Positions 30,847 to 40,370 of a DNA stretch of 64,000 nucleotides are shown piece after piece (the first letter of the stretch is position 1; every line of letters starts with the position of its first letter). Source of the stretch: Obelidium mucronatum (lineage: Eukaryota > Chytridiomycota > Chytridiomycetes > Chytridiales > Chytriomycetaceae); assembly GCA_025765595.1 (NCBI GenBank), contig JAIVFH010000113.1, positions 1-64,000 of the forward strand, in the 5' to 3' direction. A program made the translations under genes and the position numbers. A model generated the notes under the pieces. The model did not search any database and was not told the origin of the DNA. It saw nothing but the letters and a program-made list of their open reading frames with translations.

Positions 30847-32738
30847 TTATTTCGGTCTGAACAATCCCCATAATGGCCAATGATCACTCATTTCTTCCCC
30901 CTTCTCACTTCTCACAACTTTACCTTCCACCATTTCAATTTCCAAAAACTGCAACCCCATCCCACCAGTCTGTAACGCCAATGAAACACCATTCAACATG
31001 TAATCGACTCTCCCCAACACGCTCCCTGCTTTTACCAGCCGATTCCTTCCATCTCCAGCTACGGTATCGCTGTCGTTTGTTCCAGCAAACAGATCAATTA
31101 CTTTGCCCCCATTTTCTGGCGCGCCCAAGAGTCCCAAAAGTTGAGAATATTCCGTGCTGAGTGCATTAATTTTGAAGTCGCCAGTAATGATCACGGCCGT
31201 GTCTTTGGCAATAGTTTGCAAGTGCGGAAGTAACTTGGGAGGCAAAGCCGCGTTCGCGTTTCCGTAGAGGTATGGCTGAGCAGATCCTCCAAACAGACTG
31301 GCTTCAAGGTTTGCGGTGGCTGAGGCTCCAAGCTGAGATAGAAGTGAGTGCGGGGACCCAGGCAGCGAGGACCCAAGTTTTGAAGAGGGTGCGGGTGGCG
31401 CTGCGTACTCATCAATCATGTCGAATTCTTCTGTTCCACGATACTGCGAGGCAGTAGGGTTGAATTTCTTTACTGATGGGTGAGGTGTTGACGAGCTTCG
31501 TCTATGACGGAATGAGTTTGAGTAGTGACTGCTTTGTGAGGATCCATCGGAATTTGGTGGCGATGTTGTAGTGTTATTATTGCCATAATGATTCAGCGGT
31601 ATGAGAGACGTCAATGAAAACACAACTTCTTGAATGTACAGAGAAACTTCGCGAAGTTGTAGTCGTCGTTTCACAGAATCATCTGTTGAAAGTTTCCAAG
31701 ATTATTTCTCTAAAAGCAACATCTTTTCATTCTTACGTGCATCCAATTGCAAGTTGAACAGAAGCAGACGTCGTCCTGCACCCCAAGCTTCAGACATGTC
31801 CAATAAAAGAGCACGTATAGAATTTCGGCTATTTGAGGACGAGCCAGGAGAAGTGGAGAGCGCTTTTAAAGATGGGACAGTGAGTGGAATTGAAGGAAGT
31901 GAGAGTTGCGGAATCGGCCGTTTTGATGGAGGATAACGGGGCTGTGCGCGACTCGGGGAATTCAGGATTTCTCCTAGAGAGTAAAAGAGTTCGGTAAATA
32001 CGGTGGTCTGGATAGTTTTTACGGTGATGATAACATCCACCTTCATCGTCACGTCTATCACCCCAGCCACCCACTTTTGAATGCGCAACCCAGAGGCCCC
32101 CAGTTCGAGAAAAATAAAAAGCCAATGTATTGACGGTGCTTGTAATCATTGGGATATTTGTGGATCTAAGACCAGCAGGAATCGAGTGCGATGCAGATAG
32201 GCCAATTGTCAATACATCCACACCTGGTCCCCAAACCTTGACGGTTTAAATCAGCATATATTCATGTCAATGTGCATCGCCATTACCTCTTGAAGGGACA
32301 CAACATGGACAGTTCGACAAAAGTCCAAGATTCTCTCAGCACGTGTATTTGATGGCTGAATCGATCGTTCAGTTTCGGAGACCAGAGAGGTATTAAACGA
32401 GCATATTGAAATGGGGGTATGACTATGATCGGAAGCTAGATTTGGAGGAGGCGATGGCGTAACAGGCATTTGGCTTTGCTCTGCTTTGGTGGAACAGCCT
32501 CTGGCGCAGGAGGAGGCGCTTTGACCACCACAGTTGGGTTCAAAGGCGGGGGTATGGGTTGAGGGACCAAGGCTGGCTGTGCGGGTGGAAGTGGTATCGG
32601 CAGTGGGGTTATTCTTTCTTCATAAGAAACCGATCGCCAGTGCTTCTGTTCGTTGACAATATCCCAATCACGGAGATTTGCAATGGATGCCTGAAGGGGA
32701 GTTGGCGCAGCACCAGTCTCGGCTGTGTCTTGTTCCAT
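30847..32738 (-). CDS. Endonuclease/exonuclease/phosphatase (EEP) family protein
   Basis: The start is at 32738 (MEQDTAETGAAPTPLQ), followed by a Pro-rich linker. The EEP fold then begins SICSFNTSL ... RTVHVVSLQEV, where the Asn and Glu are the metal-binding pair. An intron (GTAATG...GTCAAG) precedes VWGPGVDVLTIGLSASHS. Later parts read LLLFNLQLDARKNEK, VIITGDFKINALSTEY and the terminal SDHWPLWGLF, which holds the catalytic His. The fold hydrolyses phosphodiesters in nucleic acids, phosphoinositides or sphingomyelin; the resemblance is closest to sphingomyelinase-like members, but the substrate is not fixed. A Ser-rich insert of about 120 residues lies before VIITGDF. The frame changes near 32470 and 32100 by single bases. 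The first 33 codons lie in the inverted repeat and recur, truncated, at 46259 and 48172. Confidence 0.65.
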
Positions 32739-33195
32739 TTTGGTGCTTGGTGGCTTTTTCTTCAAACTGTGTTTTGAAGCTGCATGTAGATTCTCTAGGA
32801 ATCTATTATGAATAATATTAGTTACCATCCTGCAACTCGGAATTAAGCAAAGCTTCCCAGTTCATGGTACTTGGACTTTTTATCCAACAGGATTACTTTC
32901 AAGTTTCTCTTGTCCAAAGTGAACGCGCCTCCTACACTAGGCACACTGGCACAGTTTACGAGGACCGCGGCAGCTGAAATTTGTTTGTCTTCGAAGAAAA
33001 AGGACCATACATGTTATAGTGGTTTTCGACGGTTGATTTGGTGATTGCTGGCTGGATTCCGCTCAATACACGCTCCGCAGTTGGGGAGAGAAGTGGGACA
33101 AACTTGACATGATAAACCGCCGATTGCATACAGCTGCTGAGTTGGGAATACTCAGTGGCAGTAACAGGGTGTTGACGCGTTTTCGAAAGCACGCA

Positions 33196-33267
33196 GGGGA
33201 TTTAGCTCAGTGGTAGAGCGTTCGGTTTGCATCCGAAAGGCCGTGGGATCAATCCCCACAATCTCCA
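33196..33267 (+). tRNA. tRNA-Ala (UGC)
   Basis: The cloverleaf has acceptor GGGGATT/AATCTCC, D-arm GCTCAGTGGTAGAGC, anticodon stem TTCGG/CCGAA with loop TTTGCAT (TGC), and T-arm GTGGG-ATCAATC-CCCAC. The discriminator is A. Mirror copy at 45730-45801. Confidence 0.93.
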
Positions 33268-33472
33268 GCCGCGGCGTCTTTTTCGCGGCTTTTCGCCGTG
33301 GCTCTTAGTATGGAGCGTTGGGTCATAATTCGCGCTTTTTGCCGCGAAATCACTTTTTCGGAGGGATTCTATTTTCTCACACCCAATAATGACTAACGGT
33401 GAGCTTTCGCGCTTCTGGGATGTTTCTGGCGGTTTTACATCTATATAACTACTATGTTTCTAAGAATGGTAT

Positions 33473-33545
33473 GGGGATCTAGCTCAAATGGCAGAGCGCT
33501 CGCTTAGCATGCGAGAGGCACTGGGATCAATGCCCAGGTTCTCCA
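33473..33545 (+). tRNA. tRNA-Ala (AGC)
   Basis: Anticodon stem CTCGC/GCGAG encloses loop TTAGCAT (AGC), with D-arm GCTCAAATGGCAGAGC and T-arm CTGGG-ATCAATG-CCCAG. The acceptor GGGGATC pairs with GTTCTCC with one mismatch. Mirror copy at 45452-45524. Confidence 0.9.
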
Positions 33546-33680
33546 CATCCTTTTTCTTTTCTACTCTTTTCTTCGTAGTAATTTCCGTTCACAAAAGATA
33601 AGGTAATAGAAGCTTCTGTGTGGACTCTTCTGTCTAAGGGGTACGCGATCAAGTAGATGTGCCTATTTCACAAGTGTCAG

Positions 33681-33751
33681 GCATTGATGGTTTAGTGGCA
33701 TAATTACCGCCTGCCACGCGGTAGTCCCGGGTTCGATTCCCGGTCAATGCA
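33681..33751 (+). tRNA. tRNA-Gly (GCC)
   Basis: Acceptor GCATTGA/TCAATGC, anticodon stem CCGC/GCGG with loop CTGCCAC (GCC), T-arm CCGGG-TTCGATT-CCCGG, discriminator A. Mirror copy at 39611-39681. Confidence 0.95.
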
Positions 33752-33847
33752 AGCCTTTTGGCAGATACTAGGTGGAAGCATGATTGGGAAACGTGGTAGT
33801 AACAAAAGAGTGGTGGTAGGAAACGGCGAGGCTACTTCTCCTCTAGA

Positions 33848-34143
33848 TTGATAGACTTTACTTGATGGGTTTGAAATCAGCTTCCAAAGTCTTTGCGTTT
33901 TGAGAACCAATCTCCGTACACGTAAGCTTATGCTAGACTGAGTAATTTGCTTATGCTAGACTGAGTAATTTGCTTATGCTCGACTGAGTAATTTGCTTAT
34001 GCTCGACTGAGTAATTTGATTCCTTGTGAATCACTTGTTTATAATAGGTTGCATTTGATTCTTCTCCCATGTTGTCATTCATTTTCATGTTTCTTTTTTC
34101 CCTTTCACATTTGCCAAAGACAATGCTTTTGGGCTCGTAACTT
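33848..34143 (-). mobile_element. Copia leader/gag relic (left arm)
   Basis: On the minus strand this is the start of an element related to the copia at 12562. It begins exactly at the primer-binding site (AGTTACGAGCCCAAAAG versus AGTTATGAGCCCAAAGG), runs through the leader and the gag start, and stops about 90 codons in. No LTR precedes it. It contains a 23-bp minisatellite not found in the intact element. Confidence 0.85.
33927..34018. repeat. 23-bp tandem repeat within gag relic (4 units)
   Basis: The unit is CTTATGCTAGACTGAGTAATTTG, present four times here with A/C variants and three times in the right arm at 39367-39435. It derives from gag codons (AATTACCCAGTCTGGCAGAAGC in the intact element), so the array grew after the relic was formed. 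Confidence 0.85.
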
Positions 34144-35473
34144 TTTTGGCACATCTAGAGAATCTAAAGAAGACTGTAGTTTCACAGAATTTAGAGTCCT
34201 GTTGTTCAGGTGGTAAAGCCCGGTATTGATCCATGAACCTGAACCTCTTGCCACAAACATCAAACAAGCAAATTGGCTTTGTCAGGAAATCCCAAAGTAT
34301 CATGTTGATGCCTGAAAATGCATGTTAATGTTCGTCAGGCACCAGTCTTGTCAGCAGCAGAATCATAGGCATCCAGAAACTCTTTGTACTGGTCATAGGA
34401 ATCCAATTTCTCATCATGGTTATAGTTTGGAACAGTTACACAATGAATACTGTTGCGAATCTGTGATTTAAGAAACATTATTAACATGGCAGAATAAAAC
34501 AAAAGCAAAACACACAATGGATGCAATAGCAAGGAATGGCTTAATCTTGCGGTACTTCAAAAGCATTTCGGCTATACAACCGTGGTGCACACATGGAAGC
34601 ATCATGAAGAGCTTTACACTGGTAAGGAAATTCTTGTTCTGAAACATACGCAGTGTTTCGGCATTGAAAAGATCAAGCATGAATCTGGAGAAGAAATATA
34701 TGACTGTAAGTGGCTGGAACAACGCTGCTTCAACATACTCGTTCTGCACCCCAAGTAAAGAGCTACCGCTTCAGTAGGGATCAGCAAGAAGGAACGACTT
34801 GTGGTAATGGCTAAGCATATTACAGCAAAAGTCATCGACAGTTTTCTTGTGCGAATTTAATTAGAGGTTAGTGTTGGGGTTGGAAAAAATGGACTGTACC
34901 AACCAGTATGTGGAGAAAATTAAAGAGAAGAGGTGTATCTTCCATCAGTTTGTCAACAGGAGTATTTGTCACAGAAGCGGACAACCTCCAGAGCAACCCA
35001 GAACCGTTGGGTGGACCATTGCCACAACCGTTGGAACTGTTATCAGCAGCAATTGAACCGTTGCCTCGAGTGGAAGAACCACTTCTGACAGGATATAAAC
35101 CATTTCTGAGAGCATTGTAGCCGCTTTCGCCAGTGCCGACAGCATTGCCGTTAGAGCCATTGCCGCGGCTTGGCGTGGAACCGTTTCCGCGTGAATAGGA
35201 GCCGCTTTCGCCAGTGATTGTCTGGAAAGAGCTTGACTTTTGGCCTTGTTCTGATGCGACTGCTGGTTGCCCAAGACTGAACCTGTAGGTGGTAGGTTTT
35301 GATCATTTCGCCACGGCTTTGAGCCCCCCATCATTTTCGCAAGTTTTTTCGTGTAAATAAATATTGAGCCCACAATATTTCACACTTTCTGTTTAGCGTC
35401 TTGAATTATCTTACAAATTTCAAAACCACTCCACATATCCCCACAAGCTCCCACAAATCCCCACAAGAAGCCC
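34144..35473. other. Inverted-repeat spacer, left part; degenerate coding remains
   Basis: No intact gene is seen. A minus-strand frame from about 35280 to 34888 is open and rich in Gly, Ser and Asn (RGNGSTPSRGNGSNGN, NSSNGCGNGPPNGSG), with repeats of GGCGAAAGCGGCT at about 35120 and 35205. Left of it, minus-strand pieces contain hydrophobic segments but many stops. This may be a decayed membrane protein gene or transposon cargo. Confidence 0.3.
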
Positions 35474-37280
35474 TTGAACTTTAACGTGAGTGCACTGCAA
35501 CTAAGTATCACTTCAGACACTTATATAAGCTCAATCTTGCTACATGCAGCCAGCCATGAAGCATCCCTACCCTGCTCGAATTTCGAAACTCAGGCCGCTC
35601 TTTGGAAGCATTTTGAGGTAATGCATTCAGAGCATGTGGCCCACAATTATGCCAATTTAATGCTATCATCAGACCCTGCCAAAACTGATGACCCTCTCAA
35701 CTATTCAGATGTTGATGAGCTGCAGAAGAGACAGAATGTACAACACATGGATGCAAACAACAGCAGAAGTGGTGGATATATTAGTGGTGGAATTGTCGAC
35801 AATGGTGTGGGAGGATCTGACTGGGAGGACAATGAGCCTGAGGCTGAAAACAATCAAGTCTATGGTAATGATAAATATTGTTTCATATTTGAGAGCTTAC
35901 AAATATAACTTAGGGATTTCAATCCAAAACAATGCCAACACTTGAGAATCTGAAGTTGCTCTCATAGCGCTCATTGAAAAGGACTTCTCTAAAGCAGATG
36001 TTGATATGATGCATCATGTTATCATAGAGAACCTGAAGGGACAAGCATCAATTACAAAATTGCTTGAATTCAATCAACCTTGCCTGCTTCCTGAGCATGT
36101 ACCTTCCTTCAAGATAGGAAAACAGCTTCATGCTGCCATTGACGGGATTGGGGCTTTAAGGTTAAGTGATGTATGTATTTTGGGATCAGGTTTCAATGTG
36201 GAGACACATTTCTAACATTCCACAAAAAGACTATGAGCTGCAAGAAGTCCCAATTGATCGCATTATTCGAAGCATGCCGTCAAGATTCCATCAAATGGCA
36301 TGAAGTCATTATTGCGCATTCCAATCAAGCTATACCTTTGCCCAATTTGCGATGTCATTCGATGCAAACTTCAAGATTCTTCAATGAGAGATGTTTTTTT
36401 GTACACATATGCAAAACAACACAATGCTGATGGAGAGCAGCTATTTGAGGAAGCATTCTCAGGAGACTATGCTGAGAGCATGCAGACCCGTATACCCCCA
36501 GGAGCAACACCCTTGTTTCTCATTCTCAATGTTGAAGGTGCATTGGCAACAAAAATTGGGAAGAATTTGTTTAAACCATGTACGTGTGACCTTGGGAACA
36601 TCCAGAAGAGTTATCGGAACAAGCTCTCCAACCTCACGTCTACTCTTTTAACATATCTTCCTGTTACGTCTTCAATTGTGGCAAGCAACAAAGGCTCCAA
36701 GTTTCTTCGCTACTACAAACCCGCTGCTCATCATGCTTCTCTTTCTGTTATTTTGGATGACCTTCAACGTTGGATTGCAGACGGTGTTCCTCTACAGAGT
36801 CCTGATGGCCAAATCTGACAATTCTTTCCATGTTTGTTCAATTTCAATGGGGATTACCCAGAGCTGGCGCTCACGGCAACTGTCAGTCCAACGTGTAATG
36901 CTGCGCCTATGCCATGCAGTTTCATTCAAGCCAACCACCTCAATCAATGCAGTCGCCCTTGCTCACACTGGTGCCACAAAACCACTAAAGAGATGTTTGC
37001 CACCTATAGTCAGTCCATGAGAAGAGATGGCTTCAGGGCGCAAAAGCAGGCATTTGCTGCAAAGGGCCAAATGCCGTTTGTTTGGAATGCTTTCTATGGC
37101 CTCAACAGGATTCGAGGGACATTCTGTATACACTCAGCTATTACTGCAGATGCCCTGCACGCAATTTATCTTGGCGTTTTTGGTTCTCATTTATGGCCAG
37201 TTTTGAAGTCAATGATTGAGGAACATCATTCCCTGGATATTCTGGATCAACAGGTTGACTTGATAAAGTGTTTGCGCTAA
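35474..37280 (+). mobile_element. Plavaka-like (KDZ-type) transposase remains
   Basis: Broken plus-strand frames at 35474-35908, 36006-36215, 36300-36818 and 36834-37280 together resemble fungal Plavaka transposases. The order is a start with C-x-H-type spacing (CSNFETQAALWKHFEVMH), then PLFLILNVEGALATKIGKN, DLQRWIADGVPLQSPDG, NFNGDYPELALTA followed by paired Cys and His, and NAFYGLNRIRGTFCIH with DALHAIYLGVFGSHLW. The last matches the 'PD-LHe...G' block of that family. The 3' end stops shortly before the short TIR element at 37367. Several stops and frame changes indicate decay. I see no termini for it. Confidence 0.5.
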
Positions 37281-37366
37281 AGCGCCTCTATCTCAACATG
37301 CATTGAAATGCATAAGAAATGCATAAATAGAATGAAGGAAGTTTCCTGATGTTCCCTACCAAAAAA

Positions 37367-38416
37367 TACGGTGGTCCGTATGAACCTGCAAAATTTCAAA
37401 AACACAAAAAAACAACTGACCAATCAGAAACCGACCAATCAGAAACTGACCAATCAGAAAATGGTCAAAAAAGCACCAAATGCACTAACACAACTTTATT
37501 TTTGCTGTCAACAAACGCCAACTGTGACATCTAACTCTTTTAATAACAAGCACATTGTCTCACGTTGTCTCTGTGGCTCTTTTTGCCGTCTCAATACTGT
37601 CCACACAGCTAAAAGACTCTGAAATGGCACCCAAAGACCAGCAGTCGCCCATAAACGCATGATAAATCAATGACGAATTCAAGAACTATCCGCTCGCAAT
37701 GAAGCTGCAGGAAAGCAAAGGAGGAGGCGTGGTGGAGAAGGTTTGGAGGAGGAGGGACCCAAGTTTGACGCCGAAGGTGATGCTGAAGATGATGAGCACC
37801 ATCCAGAGCCGAAAAGGCAAAGAGAACCACGGTGAAATGCTAATGGGTGTATTGAAATTGTTAGCTATCACAGTGAGAGCAATTGAGAGTGAAAATAAAG
37901 TCGGGATGGTACTTACACAGCAGCGGCAGCGTCGGCGGGACCGACACGGCAAAGAGAGCCATAGTGGAGGCTCTGGACAGCGTGGCTGGAGCTAAAAGTG
38001 CTACATGCCACTGTTAGAGAATGTTGGCAGCGAAAATAAAGTCATGATTGCACTTACACCGCAGCGGCAGCGTCGACGGCTATACGATGGCAATGGAGGC
38101 ATATGAACCACGTTAGGAGACAATGCCGTTGGCCAGGAGAGCGGGACACAAGATCCTGCTGGCAGGTTGGGTTGGCAGTGGCACGACCGTTGACAGTGAC
38201 TGCCGCGGCTATCGGCTCTATGAGCGAAGCAAGCGACCGTAGCTACTGGGACTGGAGGTGGTGGGCAGCGGTGGTAGTTGGTTGGTTGCTTGGGAGTTGC
38301 GTTTCTTGCTTTTTTTGACCATTTTCTGATTGGTTAGTTTCTGATTGGTCGGTTTCTGATTGGTCAGTTGTTTTTTTGTGTTTTTGAAATTTTGCAGGTT
38401 CATACGGACCACCGTA
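37367..38416. mobile_element. 1.05-kb element with ~110-bp terminal inverted repeats
   Basis: 37367-37484 and 38307-38416 are near-perfect inverted repeats beginning TACGGTGGTCCGTATGAAC. Each arm contains three tandem units of CTGACCAATCAGAAA. A run of six A flanks both ends and may be a target duplication, though in such AT-rich flanks this is weak. The interior carries a direct repeat (GAAAATAAAGTC ... CAGCGGCAGCGTCG at about 37891-37940 and 38032-38080) and no transposase. It looks like a non-autonomous, MITE-like element inserted into a minus-strand frame that continues at 38417-38820. Confidence 0.75.
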
Positions 38417-38960
38417 AAAAAATCAGAGCCACCCAAGCCCATTTCCGTCACAGGAGGGTTAATGAGTTTAATTTCATAGACACATACACTTTTATCATTC
38501 ACATGAGTAAAGTCCATATACTCTATTCCATCCTCATCATAGTTGATGCATTTCAATGTGCCAAATGAGCTAACGCGTGTAGATAGAAGTTCCTTGGTAC
38601 TGCTGAAGTTTAAGTAGGATCTTATTTGGAGAGTGATAGACTGTAGCCTCAGGGAACTGGCAGCAAGAGATTGGAGAGTCATCTTTTTTGGTACAGGTGC
38701 AATCAGTGTGTACTCTGGTTTCCAAGATAATGTTGAAGATGAAACTGAAGAAGCTGGTGCAACATTGTAACCCGTAGATAGAGGTGCTTCAGCGCAAACA
38801 CTTATCAAGTCGGCTAACAAAGCGCATCATCTGCTCCTGAGAGTTTTTGCAGTTTGTTGCTGCATATGCTTTGATGCCATTCAATTTGTGAGTTGCTACT
38901 TTGATAAAATCTTTTGGGTTTCCCTTATATCCAGCAGGGATTATATAGCACCCAGATTTG
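38417..38960 (-). pseudogene. Unknown minus-strand gene remnant interrupted by short TIR element
   Basis: An open frame from about 38820 to 38420 (ADLISVCAEAPLSTGYN ... NPPVTEMGLGGSDFF) runs directly into the inverted terminus of the element. An upstream frame at about 38960-38820 (KDFIKVATHKLNGIKAY) is one base out of phase with it. I do not recognise the protein; it may be a second ORF of a nearby transposon. The insertion has removed whatever followed. Confidence 0.35.
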
Positions 38961-39242
38961 ATTCAGATTATTCCGAAAATGATGAATAAAGGAAATATCT
39001 ATGTCATCAAGATTTCACATGAAGGCAAGAAACAGATGGGAGATGGTGTGGAATGTAGGTTTGAAATCCACCTAAAACCACGAGAATAATAGGGTTTGAT
39101 TGATCAGTTAAACTCAAGTGCGTATGCAGACAACACAAAAGTCGGGCATGATCACAAGTGAGTACTTAAAAATCCCAGCGTAGATTTGCTTTTGGATACA
39201 AACGATCCGACTGATTTTGATGGTGCTCGAAAATAAATGCTT
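38961..39242. other. Spacer before right arm, no gene seen
   Basis: AT-rich; no coding feature. Its right edge at 39243 is the exact start of the right arm. Confidence 0.4.
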
Positions 39243-39515
39243 AGTTACGAGCCCAAAAGTATTGTCTTTGGCAAATGTGAAAGGGAAAAAAGAAACATGA
39301 AAATGAATGACAACATGGGAGAAGAATCAAATGCAACCTATTATAAACAAGTGATTCACAAGGAATCAAATTACTCAGTCGAGCATAAGCAAATTACTCA
39401 GTCTAGCATAAGCAAATTACTCAGTCTAGCATAAGCTTACGTGTACGGAGATTGGTTCTCAAAACGCAAAGACTTTGGAAGCTGATTTCAAACCCATCAA
39501 GTAAAGTCTATCAAT
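39243..39515 (+). mobile_element. Copia leader/gag relic (right arm)
   Basis: Mirror copy of 33848-34143. It starts at the primer-binding site AGTTACGAGCCC with no LTR in front and carries three units of the 23-bp repeat instead of four. Confidence 0.85.
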
Positions 39516-39610
39516 CTAGAGGAGAAGTAGCCTCGCCGTCTCCTACCACCACTCTTTTGTTACTACCACGTTTCCCAATCATGCTTCCACCTAGTATCTG
39601 CCAAAAGGCT

Positions 39611-39681
39611 TGCATTGACCGGGAATCGAACCCGGGACTACCGCGTGGCAGGCGGTAATTATGCCACTAAACCATCAATGC
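39611..39681 (-). tRNA. tRNA-Gly (GCC), right arm
   Basis: Mirror copy of the gene at 33681-33751, with anticodon loop CTGCCAC and T-loop TTCGATT unchanged. Confidence 0.95.
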
Positions 39682-39785
39682 CTGACACTTGTGAAATAGG
39701 CACATCTACTTGATCGCGTACCCCTTAGACAGAAGAGTCCACACAGAAGCTTCTATTACCTTATCTTTTGTGAACGGAAAACACT

Positions 39786-39802
39786 CAGGGGGGTGGTGAT
39801 CC
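39786..39802 (+). repeat. Left 17-bp terminal inverted repeat
   Basis: CAGGGGGGTGGTGATCC, perfectly complementary to 45395-45411. Similarity stops at base 18. Confidence 0.9.
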
Positions 39803-40370
39803 CGGTCTACTTTCACTAGAGAAAAAAAAATCCGTTTTCACCAGGTCATTTGAATGACCCCCTCCACGTAAACTTTGACCTCTATCCCCGCCAGCCACAG
39901 GCATCGCAGAACGTCAAGCGATAGCGCAATCGATAGCGAACGATAGTGCGCAGATTTGTCCGGGACCACAATTCTTGATTAGAGCGCAGGAAGTGTGTTC
40001 TTGCTTGAATTGTGTTTTCCTTCGACGTCTATCAGGGCTCCAACCGCATGCCGCAGGGACTTCAGCCATAGCGCAATCGATTGAGATAAACAATACCCTG
40101 ACTTCTCCGGGAGTACTTTTGCTGATTTGGTTTTAGAAAACAAGCTTTCAATAAAATAGTTTTTTACTTGTAATTTTATCTTCCACAACACTCAGCTACT
40201 CTAGGAATGAAAAAGTACTGTCTTTTACTATAAACGATGCTTTTCGGAATTTTTCGGTATTTTTCAACCATTTCTGAGACCATTGACGAATTAACTTTGA
40301 ATTTTAATTGTGACAACGTTCCTCACTGTTGTTCGGACACAACTAAAAAAAAGTCTCAAAAAACAGCCAA

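Larger units (their letters stand above)
32638..34143. repeat. Left arm of large inverted repeat
   Basis: This 1.5 kb arm is the reverse complement of 46360-45419 plus 39785-39243. It contains the EEP first codons, a 78-codon ORF that is identical in both arms (32956-33192 and 45805-46041), three tRNA genes and a copia gag relic. The region 33268-33473 matches its partner without a visible mismatch, while the outer ~150 bp are more divergent. This uneven identity suggests gene conversion or a recent event in the core. Confidence 0.93.

Noticed and set aside
33927..34018. CRISPR-like array
   Set aside because: Head-to-tail 23-bp units have no spacers between them and derive from gag; the genome is eukaryotic.
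35474..37280. Active Plavaka element
   Set aside because: Several stops and frame changes and no recognisable termini; treated as remains.
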